From NCBI GenBank assembly GCA_903827375.1, contig CAIKHZ010000359.1, forward strand, positions 1 through 44,297: DNA of 44,297 bases, read 5' to 3'. A model generated the notes under the pieces. The model did not search any database. It had not been told where the DNA came from and was given only the letters and a program-made list of their open reading frames with translations. The position numbers and the translations under genes are program-made. Below, one piece after another: positions 1 to 6,860 of this stretch; position 1 is the first letter of the stretch, and each line of letters starts with the position of its first letter. This DNA comes from Akkermansiaceae bacterium (lineage in GTDB: Bacteria > Verrucomicrobiota > Verrucomicrobiia > Verrucomicrobiales > Akkermansiaceae).

Positions 1-762
1 CAGTGGCTGGTGGCCCACCAACTGAAGTGCAAGCGCATGGATCTGTACGTCCAATTCGACCGCCCACTGAGCGAAAGTGACCTGCAACCCTTGAGGGAAG
101 CCCTGAAACTGCGCGGCGAAGGAGTGCCACTCCAGCATTTGCTAGGGCGTGTTTCCTTCCATCACCGGGAGTTCAAGAGTGATGCCCGTGCACTCATTCC
201 CCGGCCGGAAACTGAAGAACTCGCCGAATGGCTGCTGGGGATGAGTTTTCCCGATGACCAATCGCTGCTGGACATGGGTTGCGGATCAGGCGTGCTGGGC
301 TTGACGCTGGCCGCCGAACGACCGGCCTGGAGGGTGACTCTGGCTGACATCTCACCTGCCGCCCTCGCGTTGGCTCAGGAAAATGCGGCCGCCCTGGCCA
401 TTCCCAACCTGCATTGGCGCGAAAGCGATTTATTTGCAGCCATTGACGGGACGTTTGACGGGATTGTGGCCAACCTGCCCTATGTTGCCGAGTCCGAGCG
501 GGCCGAGTTGAGTCGGGAAGTGCAGCACGACCCGCCGCTGGCGCTGTTCAGCGGGCCGGATGGTCTGGATTTGCTCAAGCGTTTCATTCCAGAGGCATTC
601 GAGAGGCTCAAGCCCGGTGGTTGGCTGGCCTTGGAAATCGGACACGATCAGGCTTCCCAGATCGGCGAAATTCTAAGAAGCTCCGGCTTCAGCGAGATCG
701 AAATCAAAACCGACCTCTCCGGCGTGGCGCGTTTCCCCTTCGCCCAGCGGCCAGTTCTCTAG
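1..762 (+). CDS. prmC: Peptide chain release factor N5-glutamine methyltransferase PrmC (HemK), 5' truncated
   Basis: SAM-dependent methyltransferase that would methylate the Gln of the GGQ motif in release factors RF1/RF2 in the cytoplasm. The frame is open to the left edge, so the first tens of residues of the N-terminal helical domain lie outside the window; the GTG at 10 is only an internal codon. Visible family features are the HLLGRVSFHHREF segment, IPRPETEELAEW, the SAM-binding loop LLDMGCGSGVLGL, and the substrate-Gln motif, which here reads NLPY rather than the usual NPPY. The C-terminal LKPGGWLALEIGHDQ segment is also typical. It precedes murA by 58 bp on the same strand. Assignment to PrmC rather than another HemK-like enzyme rests on the IPRPETE and N-x-P-Y motifs. 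Confidence 0.88.
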   Translation, partial: QWLVAHQLKCKRMDLYVQFDRPLSESDLQPLREALKLRGEGVPLQHLLGRVSFHHREFKSDARALIPRPETEELAEWLLGMSFPDDQSLLDMGCGSGVLGLTLAAERPAWRVTLADISPAALALAQENAAALAIPNLHWRESDLFAAIDGTFDGIVANLPYVAESERAELSREVQHDPPLALFSGPDGLDLLKRFIPEAFERLKPGGWLALEIGHDQASQIGEILRSSGFSEIEIKTDLSGVARFPFAQRPVL

Positions 763-794
763 GCGAGTCTCGCCACCACCACCTCCCCCCCCCC
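762..794 (+). other. Small hairpin and ten-cytosine tract before murA
   Basis: The prmC-murA gap holds a short hairpin at 762-774 (GGCGA/TCGCC arms) and an uninterrupted run of ten C at 785-794, ending 26 bases before the murA ATG. No good Shine-Dalgarno sequence is visible before murA. The C tract is prone to slippage, but it lies outside both coding sequences. Confidence 0.5.
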
Positions 795-820
795 GAAGCC
801 ACTTTCCCACTCTATTACCT

Positions 821-2089
821 ATGGACAAATTGCTTGTTCACGGCGGCGCTACCCTGCGCGGAGCCATCAATATCTCCGGTTCAAAAAATGCCTCATTGCC
901 GATTTTAGCAGCCAGCTTGCTCACCGCCGAGGACTGTATTATCGGCCGCGTGCCTGATGTCTCGGACACCAATTACATGATTCAGATCCTCAGCGCACTG
1001 GGGGCCAGCGTCGAGCGCTCGTCTGGCACCGTGCGCATCTCATGTGCTGAGTTGGCGGTGGAAGCGCCCTACGAACTGGTGCGCCGGATGCGCGCCTCCA
1101 TCTGCGTGATGGGCCCGCTGCTGGCTCGCAAGGGCCGCGCCGTGGTGTCGCTGCCCGGGGGCTGCGTGATTGGCGACCGCCCGGTGGACCTTCATCTGCG
1201 AGGTTTGCAGGCGCTGGGTGCCAAGGTCGAATTTGAAGGGGGCAACATCATCCTAACGGCTCCTGATGGTTTGCGCGGCGCGGAAGTGGACCTTTGCGGG
1301 ACGCACGGGCCGACGGTGTTAGGGACGGACAACGTGATGATGGCCGCAACGTTGGCCGAGGGCCTCACAATTATTGAGTCTGCTGCGGCGGAACCCGAAG
1401 TGCTGGACCTGGCGAATTTCCTCAATGCCATGGGCGCAAAAATCGAGGGTGCGGGCACCCGTCGCATCCTCATCGAAGGGGTTAAAGCCCTCCACGGTGC
1501 CCAGCACACGGTCATTCCTGACCGCGTTGAAGCGGGGACCTTCATGACGGCCGCCGCGCTGGCTGGCGAAGGCGTCACCCTGCGGCGCGTTTGCCGCGAT
1601 CACCTCAAGGCGGTTACCGCAGCGTTGGTGAAGGCCGGTCACCGGGTGGACTTCAACGCCGCCGGTGATATTTGCACGGTGCACCGCGGGGATGACCCCA
1701 AAGGCTGTGACCTGGTCACTGCGCCCTACCCCGGTTATCCCACCGACATGCAGGCGCAAATGACCGCGTTGCTAGCCACCACCCCTGGGTTGAGCGTCGT
1801 CAAGGACACGATATTTGCCCAGCGCTTCATGCATTGTGCAGAACTCAAGCGGATGGGTGCCGACATCACCGTGGACAGCGGCACGGCGGTTATTCGCGGC
1901 GTCGCTCAACTCTCCGCCGCCCCGGTCATGGCCTCCGATTTGCGTGCCTCCGCCGCGCTGGTGCTCGCCGCACTGACGGCCAAAGGCACCACTGCGATCC
2001 ACCGCCTCTATCACATCGACCGCGGTTACGAGCACATCGACGAGAAGCTGTCGATGCTGGGGGCTGACCTTCAGCGCGTTAGAGATTGA
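821..2089 (+). CDS. murA: UDP-N-acetylglucosamine 1-carboxyvinyltransferase MurA
   Basis: Catalyses the first committed step of peptidoglycan synthesis, transfer of enolpyruvate from PEP to UDP-GlcNAc, in the cytoplasm. The 422-residue product has normal MurA length. SGSKNASLPILAAS near residues 19-32 carries the conserved Lys22-Asn23 pair. The active-site loop LPGGCVIGDRPVDLHL places the catalytic, fosfomycin-reactive Cys at residue 115, exactly as in E. coli MurA. DLRASAALVLAAL near the C terminus is the conserved Arg-containing segment. The ATG at 821 gives the standard N terminus (MDKLLVHGG), although no clear ribosome binding site precedes it. It lies between prmC and ispD on the same strand and is probably co-transcribed with them. 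Confidence 0.96.
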   Translation: MDKLLVHGGATLRGAINISGSKNASLPILAASLLTAEDCIIGRVPDVSDTNYMIQILSALGASVERSSGTVRISCAELAVEAPYELVRRMRASICVMGPLLARKGRAVVSLPGGCVIGDRPVDLHLRGLQALGAKVEFEGGNIILTAPDGLRGAEVDLCGTHGPTVLGTDNVMMAATLAEGLTIIESAAAEPEVLDLANFLNAMGAKIEGAGTRRILIEGVKALHGAQHTVIPDRVEAGTFMTAAALAGEGVTLRRVCRDHLKAVTAALVKAGHRVDFNAAGDICTVHRGDDPKGCDLVTAPYPGYPTDMQAQMTALLATTPGLSVVKDTIFAQRFMHCAELKRMGADITVDSGTAVIRGVAQLSAAPVMASDLRASAALVLAALTAKGTTAIHRLYHIDRGYEHIDEKLSMLGADLQRVRD

Positions 2090-2110
2090 TTTCCGTCCGC
2101 CTATCCAGGG

Positions 2111-2779
2111 ATGAACACCACCGCCATCATCGTCGCAGCAGGTAGCAGCCAGCGCATGGGTTTTGACAAGCTCGCTGCGCCATTGGCTGGCCTGCCCGTG
2201 TTGCGGAGGACGATTGATGCTTTTCTAACGTCCGAGTGGATTGCCGAGATCATCGTGGTGGGACCGCCGGAGCGGTTTCAATTTTTGGAAAGTACCGGGG
2301 GTTTTGCCAAGCCGGTGAGGCGGGTGGACGGTGGGGCCACCCGTCAGGAATCAGTGGCCAACGGGCTGGCGGCACTCGCAACGGGCACCCAATGGGTCGC
2401 TGTTCACGATGGGGCCCGGCCGCTCGTCAGTTTGGAAGACATCGCCAGTTGTGTGGCAGCGGCGCGGGCATTTGGTGCGGCCACCCTGGCACGGCGTGTA
2501 ACGGAAACCTTGAAGCGCTCCGACGCCGATGACTTTTGCGCCGAGGCAGTACCACGCGACCAACTCTGGTTCATGGAAACCCCTCAGGTGTTTGAGGTGG
2601 CCCAACTGCGCGATGCTTATGCCGCAGTGCAAGCCCGCCACCTCGAGGTGACCGACGAGGTCAGCGCCCTGCAAGCCATCGGAATGCCCGTGAAATTTGT
2701 TGAAGCCCGCCACCCAAATCCCAAAATCACCCGGCCGGACGATCTGACGCTGGCCAGCGCCATTCTAGCAATCCAATGA
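2111..2779 (+). CDS. ispD: 2-C-methyl-D-erythritol 4-phosphate cytidylyltransferase IspD
   Basis: Third enzyme of the MEP isoprenoid pathway; converts MEP and CTP to CDP-methylerythritol. The 222-residue protein has the normal length. It shows the N-terminal nucleotide-binding motif AIIVAAGSSQRMGFDKL, then VAVHDGARPLVS, ETLKRSD, ETPQVF and EVTDEVSALQ, and ends with HPNPKITRPDDL, all in the expected order. It starts 21 bp after murA. Its stop overlaps the ATG of the next gene in an ATGA arrangement, suggesting translational coupling to the M16 peptidase. No anomaly is seen. Confidence 0.95.
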   Translation: MNTTAIIVAAGSSQRMGFDKLAAPLAGLPVLRRTIDAFLTSEWIAEIIVVGPPERFQFLESTGGFAKPVRRVDGGATRQESVANGLAALATGTQWVAVHDGARPLVSLEDIASCVAAARAFGAATLARRVTETLKRSDADDFCAEAVPRDQLWFMETPQVFEVAQLRDAYAAVQARHLEVTDEVSALQAIGMPVKFVEARHPNPKITRPDDLTLASAILAIQ

Positions 2780-4011
2780 GTTCTGCGAATTATGCATGGC
2801 GGCAATTGCCGGGCGGGCCGCGTTTGGCGGTGGCGACGCTGGCGGATAGCGAATGTGCCGCGCTATCGATTTACGTGCCGGCGGGCAGTCGGGATGAGGT
2901 GGGATTGCCGTCGGGCTTGGCGCATTTTGTTGAGCACATGGTGTTCAAAGGCACGGCCCGCCGGAGCGCACGGGAGTTGAGTTTTGAGATTGAAAATGGC
3001 GGCGGCCAGCTCAATGCCGGCACCACCGAGGACCACACGGTTTACGAAGGGCGCGGCGAAGCGGGCTTGCTGCCGGTATTGGCTGATGTCCTAACGGATA
3101 TGGTGTGGCACGCGGCGTTTGCCCACCCGGAAATCGTCCTGGAGCGCGAAGTCATCGGCGAGGAAATCACGATGTATCGCGAGTCGCCCTCGGATCACAT
3201 CGCCGATTTAATATCAGGCGCGCTGTGGGCACCTCATCCGCTAGGCCACCCGATTTCCGGCACCCTCGGGTCGATTGCCCGGATCACCCGCAAGAAGTTG
3301 CTGGATTTTCGTGACCGGCATCATTTTCGTGAGGACATGGTCATTGCTGCGGCCGGGCCGTTCACGCTGGAGCAGGTTCAGGCGTTGATCGAGCCGCGCT
3401 TGCCCGGGACGTTTCAGCGGGTGGATCGGGCGGCGGCGTTTGTCCGGCGGGAAGGGCCGCCGCTTCGGGTGGTGGAGACGCGCGAAACCGAGCAACTGCA
3501 ACTTTCGCTGGCCTGGCACACGCCGGGGCGGCAGGATCCAATCCGCCATGCGTTGCGTCTGCTCAGTTTGATGCTTGGGGAGAGTGCCAGTTCGCGGCTG
3601 TTTCTGGAGCTGCGCGAGGAGCGGGGGTTGTGTTATCAGATTGCCAGTGATGTGACGTTTTTCCATGAAACCGGGGCCTTCGAGATCAGTGCCGGCCTCG
3701 ATCCAGATGCCCGCGAGCAAGCCATCGCCTGCATCATGCGGGAAATGAATGACATCGTCGCCAACGGCCCTCGCCCCGGCGAATTGGATCGCGCCAAGCG
3801 CCTGGCCATCGCCCAAAGCAAACTCGCCTTTGAATCCACCGCCGCCCACGCGGCTTGGGCCGGCGAAGGGTTGCTGGATTTCGATGGAATTCCGACACCC
3901 GCTCAATGGCGCGAGCAGCTGGTGACTGTGACCGACGAGGCCGTCCAACATGCGGCTGCACGGGTTTTCGGCGGCCAGGAGCCCGCGATGGCGGAGATTG
4001 GCATGGGATGA
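2776..4011 (+). CDS. M16 family zinc metallopeptidase (insulinase/processing-peptidase-like)
   Basis: Single-chain, 411-residue M16B-type protein. The inverted zinc motif HxxEH is present as HFVEH at residues 50-54, and the distal glutamate segment REVIGEEITMYRESP follows about 75 residues later, so the N-terminal half looks catalytically competent. The C-terminal half (LSLAWHTPGRQDP, then SSRLFLELREERGLCY) matches the inactive second M16 domain that contacts substrate. No signal peptide is visible, so a cytoplasmic location is likely. The start codon overlaps the ispD stop (ATGA). The natural substrate cannot be inferred from sequence. Such peptidases are found singly in many bacteria. Confidence 0.9.
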   Translation: MSSANYAWRQLPGGPRLAVATLADSECAALSIYVPAGSRDEVGLPSGLAHFVEHMVFKGTARRSARELSFEIENGGGQLNAGTTEDHTVYEGRGEAGLLPVLADVLTDMVWHAAFAHPEIVLEREVIGEEITMYRESPSDHIADLISGALWAPHPLGHPISGTLGSIARITRKKLLDFRDRHHFREDMVIAAAGPFTLEQVQALIEPRLPGTFQRVDRAAAFVRREGPPLRVVETRETEQLQLSLAWHTPGRQDPIRHALRLLSLMLGESASSRLFLELREERGLCYQIASDVTFFHETGAFEISAGLDPDAREQAIACIMREMNDIVANGPRPGELDRAKRLAIAQSKLAFESTAAHAAWAGEGLLDFDGIPTPAQWREQLVTVTDEAVQHAAARVFGGQEPAMAEIGMG

Positions 4012-4072
4012 AACCCTTTTCCTTTTTAGCATAAAACCAGAGGAAAAAATGTTAGCAAATCACCCACATGCC

Positions 4073-4077
4073 GGAGG
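4073..4077 (+). promoter_or_regulatory. Shine-Dalgarno sequence deciding the start of the first ABC-2 permease
   Basis: GGAGG lies four bases before the ATG at 4082. A second candidate, AGAGGA at 4039-4044, precedes the in-frame ATG at 4049. The longer open frame back to 3950 runs inside the M16 gene and is not needed. Confidence 0.6.
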
Positions 4078-4081
4078 CGCG

Positions 4082-5209
4082 ATGAACTGGCTGTCTTGGC
4101 GGCGGTTACGGGCGCTGTGTTGGAAGGAGACGTTGCAGATATTTCGCGACCCTAGCAGCATCCTCATCGCGTTTTTTATGCCGCTGCTGATGCTCTTCAT
4201 TTTTGGCTACGGCATCAACCTGGATTTTTCGCGGTTGCGCATCGGTTTGCGGATGGAGGATGGGGGAGCGGATGCCACGGCTTTTGGGGCGGCGCTGAGG
4301 GGTTCGCCGTGGCTGGACGTGCGTGCCTATGACTCCCGGGAGGCGCTCGAACTCGCGCTGGTGGACTCGCAGATTCGCGGCTACGTCATCGTTCCGGGGG
4401 ATTTTTCGCGCAAACTCAAACAAGCCGGGGCCACTGCGCCTGTGCAACTGGTGGCCGATGGCTCGGAGCCTAACATCGCTCAGTTCGTGCGGGCCACCGT
4501 CAGCGGCGTGTGGCAGATGTGGCAGGAGCAGCGAGCCGGGGATCATGGCGAGGCCCTGCGGCGCGAAATCGCGTTAGAACCGCGGGTGTGGTTTAACTCG
4601 TCGGCCGAAAGCCGCAATTTCATCATTCCCGGTTCGATCACCGTGATCATGACGGTCATCGGTGCCCTGCTCACCTCGCTGGTGGTGGCACGCGAATGGG
4701 AGCGCGGCACGATGGAGGCGCTGCTGGCCTCGCCGGTGACCCGCGCAGAATTACTGCTGAGCAAGATCTTGCCGTACTATGGGTTGGGAATGATTTCGCT
4801 GCTGCTGTGCGTGGGCGTGGCGCACTGGGTCCTGCAAGTGCCGTTTCGCGGGACCTTGCTGGCCCTGTGGGTGGTGGGCTCGTTGTTTCTGTTGAGTGTG
4901 TTAGGTATCGGGCTGGCAATCTCCACCGGAATGCGCAACCAATTCAACGCGGCGCAGGCAGCGTTGAATGCGGCGTTTTTGCCAGCTGTGATGTTATCTG
5001 GATTCATCTATGAAATTTCCAGCATGCCAGTATTTTTGCGCGGGGTGACGCGGATCATTCCAGCCCGCTATTTCGTTTCGTCCATGCAAACCATCTTTCA
5101 GGCCGGTTCTCTGTGGAAGCTGCTGCTGCCAGATATATTTATGTTAGGTTGCACCACGGTGGTGTTTATCGGGCTCACTGCCAAGCTAACAAAAAGGAGG
5201 ATGGAATGA
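4082..5209 (+). CDS. ABC-2 type transporter permease (YbhR/YbhS-like)
   Basis: Integral membrane permease of an ABC-2 exporter, 375 residues from the ATG at 4082 (386 from the alternative ATG at 4049). It has the family layout: an N-terminal KETLQIFRDPSS segment before transmembrane helix 1, a large extracytoplasmic loop of about 150 residues, then a C-terminal block of five helices. VVAREWERGTMEALLASPVTRAELL is the characteristic cytoplasmic signature after the second helix. It overlaps the next permease by ATGA, so the two probably form a heterodimer. Neither an ABC ATPase nor an HlyD-type adaptor, the usual partners, is encoded nearby. The cargo is unknown. Confidence 0.9.
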   Translation: MNWLSWRRLRALCWKETLQIFRDPSSILIAFFMPLLMLFIFGYGINLDFSRLRIGLRMEDGGADATAFGAALRGSPWLDVRAYDSREALELALVDSQIRGYVIVPGDFSRKLKQAGATAPVQLVADGSEPNIAQFVRATVSGVWQMWQEQRAGDHGEALRREIALEPRVWFNSSAESRNFIIPGSITVIMTVIGALLTSLVVAREWERGTMEALLASPVTRAELLLSKILPYYGLGMISLLLCVGVAHWVLQVPFRGTLLALWVVGSLFLLSVLGIGLAISTGMRNQFNAAQAALNAAFLPAVMLSGFIYEISSMPVFLRGVTRIIPARYFVSSMQTIFQAGSLWKLLLPDIFMLGCTTVVFIGLTAKLTKRRME

Positions 5210-6318
5210 AGTTTCTCAGCCGCATCGATGCGCTGGTGCGCAAGGAATTCCAGTCGCTCTTCAGCACCAAGAGCGGGCGGATGCTGTTGATCATGCCAGT
5301 GTTGCTGCAGACGGCGTTGTTTCCATTTGCTGCGACGCTGGAGGTGAAAAACGCATCGCTGGCGGTGTTCAACGAGGACCGTGGCCTCGCCTCAGTCGAG
5401 ATGATGCAACGCTTCGCCGCATCGGGTGCCTTCACACGCATCGTGCCGGTGTGGAGTGCCGACGAGTTGGACCAATCCATCGGCACCCGGGAGGCACTGT
5501 TGGCTGTTCACATCCCGGCGGACTTTTCCAAGCGGCTGATCACGGCACAGCCCTCGCCGGTGCAGGTGATTTTGGATGGCCGCCGATCCAATAGTTCGCA
5601 AATTGCCTTCAACTATCTGCAAAATGTGTTAGATGGTTTTCTGAAGGATCGGGCGGCTGCGGCGGGGCGGGTGATGCCATCCGAGATCGTGGCGCGCAAT
5701 GCGTTTGTCCCGAATCTGGAATACACCTATTTCATCCTGCCCAGTCTGGTGGCTATCATCACCACCATTGGCTCGCTCATTGTCACGGCCCTATCGGTGG
5801 CCCGCGAACGCGAGCAGGGGACGTTTGAGCAGTTGCTAGTGTCGCCGCTCTCGCCGGAAATGATCATGATCGGCAAGGCGGTGCCGGCGGTGGCGGTCGG
5901 GTTTTTCCAAGCCACTCTCATTCTCATTGCTGCGGTTTTTATCTATCACATCCCGTTTCGCGGCAACCTGTTATTGTTATACGGGGCGATGTTTTTTTAT
6001 GCGTTGGCGTTGGTGGGGGTGGGACTGTTTATTTCCTCCATCAGCAAAACCCAGCAGCAGGCGTTTCTCGGTGCCTTCGTCTTCATGGTCCCCGCCATCC
6101 TGCTTTCCGGCTACACCGCACCGGTGGAAAATATGCCACTATGGCTCCAGCACCTGACATGGGTCAACCCGGTGCGTCACTTCGTTGAGGTCGTCAAAGG
6201 GGTGTTTCTCAAGGATGCCTCGTTCGCCAGGGTGCTCACTCTGGTGTTGCCGTTGGTGGTCATCAGCTTCGTCAATCTCCTGCTCGCCGCCCTCATGTTC
6301 CGCCGCAAAGCCGCCTGA
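5206..6318 (+). CDS. ABC-2 type transporter permease, partner of the preceding gene
   Basis: Second ABC-2 permease of the pair, 370 residues. The ATG at 5206 is chosen because AGGAGG at 5195-5200 sits five bases upstream and because the ATGA overlap couples it to the first permease; the open frame upstream to 5113 is shadow. The protein has an N-terminal helix (LLIMPVLLQTALFPFAATLEV), a large soluble loop with IPADFSKRL, and a C-terminal six-helix region. SVAREREQGTFEQLLVSPLSPEMIM is the family signature. It resembles YbhR/YhhJ-type exporters of small molecules, but substrate and ATPase are unidentified. Confidence 0.9.
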   Translation: MKFLSRIDALVRKEFQSLFSTKSGRMLLIMPVLLQTALFPFAATLEVKNASLAVFNEDRGLASVEMMQRFAASGAFTRIVPVWSADELDQSIGTREALLAVHIPADFSKRLITAQPSPVQVILDGRRSNSSQIAFNYLQNVLDGFLKDRAAAAGRVMPSEIVARNAFVPNLEYTYFILPSLVAIITTIGSLIVTALSVAREREQGTFEQLLVSPLSPEMIMIGKAVPAVAVGFFQATLILIAAVFIYHIPFRGNLLLLYGAMFFYALALVGVGLFISSISKTQQQAFLGAFVFMVPAILLSGYTAPVENMPLWLQHLTWVNPVRHFVEVVKGVFLKDASFARVLTLVLPLVVISFVNLLLAALMFRRKAA

Positions 6319-6347
6319 TACCCCGCCCATCCGGAACGCCTCCCCTT

Positions 6348-6423
6348 GTAGCGTCGCTCTGTGAGCGTCGCGAGCCAATGAAACGCCCAATCTTGCCCAG
6401 CGACGGTCACAGACCGGCGCTCC
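6348..6423. repeat. REP-like imperfect inverted repeat
   Basis: Two arms of 23 bases, 6348-6370 and 6401-6423, are imperfect reverse complements of each other (shared core AGCG-CG-TCTGTGA-CGTCG) around a 30-base centre. It sits 29 bases after the permease stop codon, where it could act as an mRNA 3' stabiliser or weak terminator. The arrangement resembles dispersed REP/BIME elements; copy number in the genome cannot be judged here. Confidence 0.6.
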
Positions 6424-6860
6424 CCAACCTCTCTAAAACATGAAATTATCTGAGCCGCTTGCGGCAAGCCCGCGATACGAGGCGGATACGGCTCGCCGTG
6501 GGCATCGTTACTAACCGCCGCCGATGATGCTTTACCAAGGATGGATTGTTCTAACGAGGAGCACCACCGCGAGGCGGCTCTCTTGCATCCAAAATTCAAA
6601 AATTGATGTTGTCTCCTGTGAAACGCTATCTTGGGTTCGATGGGATGCCGTGCATGAGCGCTTGCAAGCGAGTTTCCGTTATGTCACAAATCGGAACCGG
6701 AACATCGATGAGAGAAACACCCACTGGATTCATAAATACCCGCAGACCTATGCACATCCCGCAGTTCCCACGCCGAGCCCACCCCATGTTTTCGCCAGAA
6801 CGGGATCGATCTACCCGTCATTCAGGATGCCGCGCGAACCACGTGGAATTGAAACCAGCG

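Noticed and set aside
3241-4032. 263-residue minus-strand ORF within the M16 peptidase gene
   Set aside because: Antisense shadow; the plus-strand M16 protein has its zinc motif and the expected second domain.
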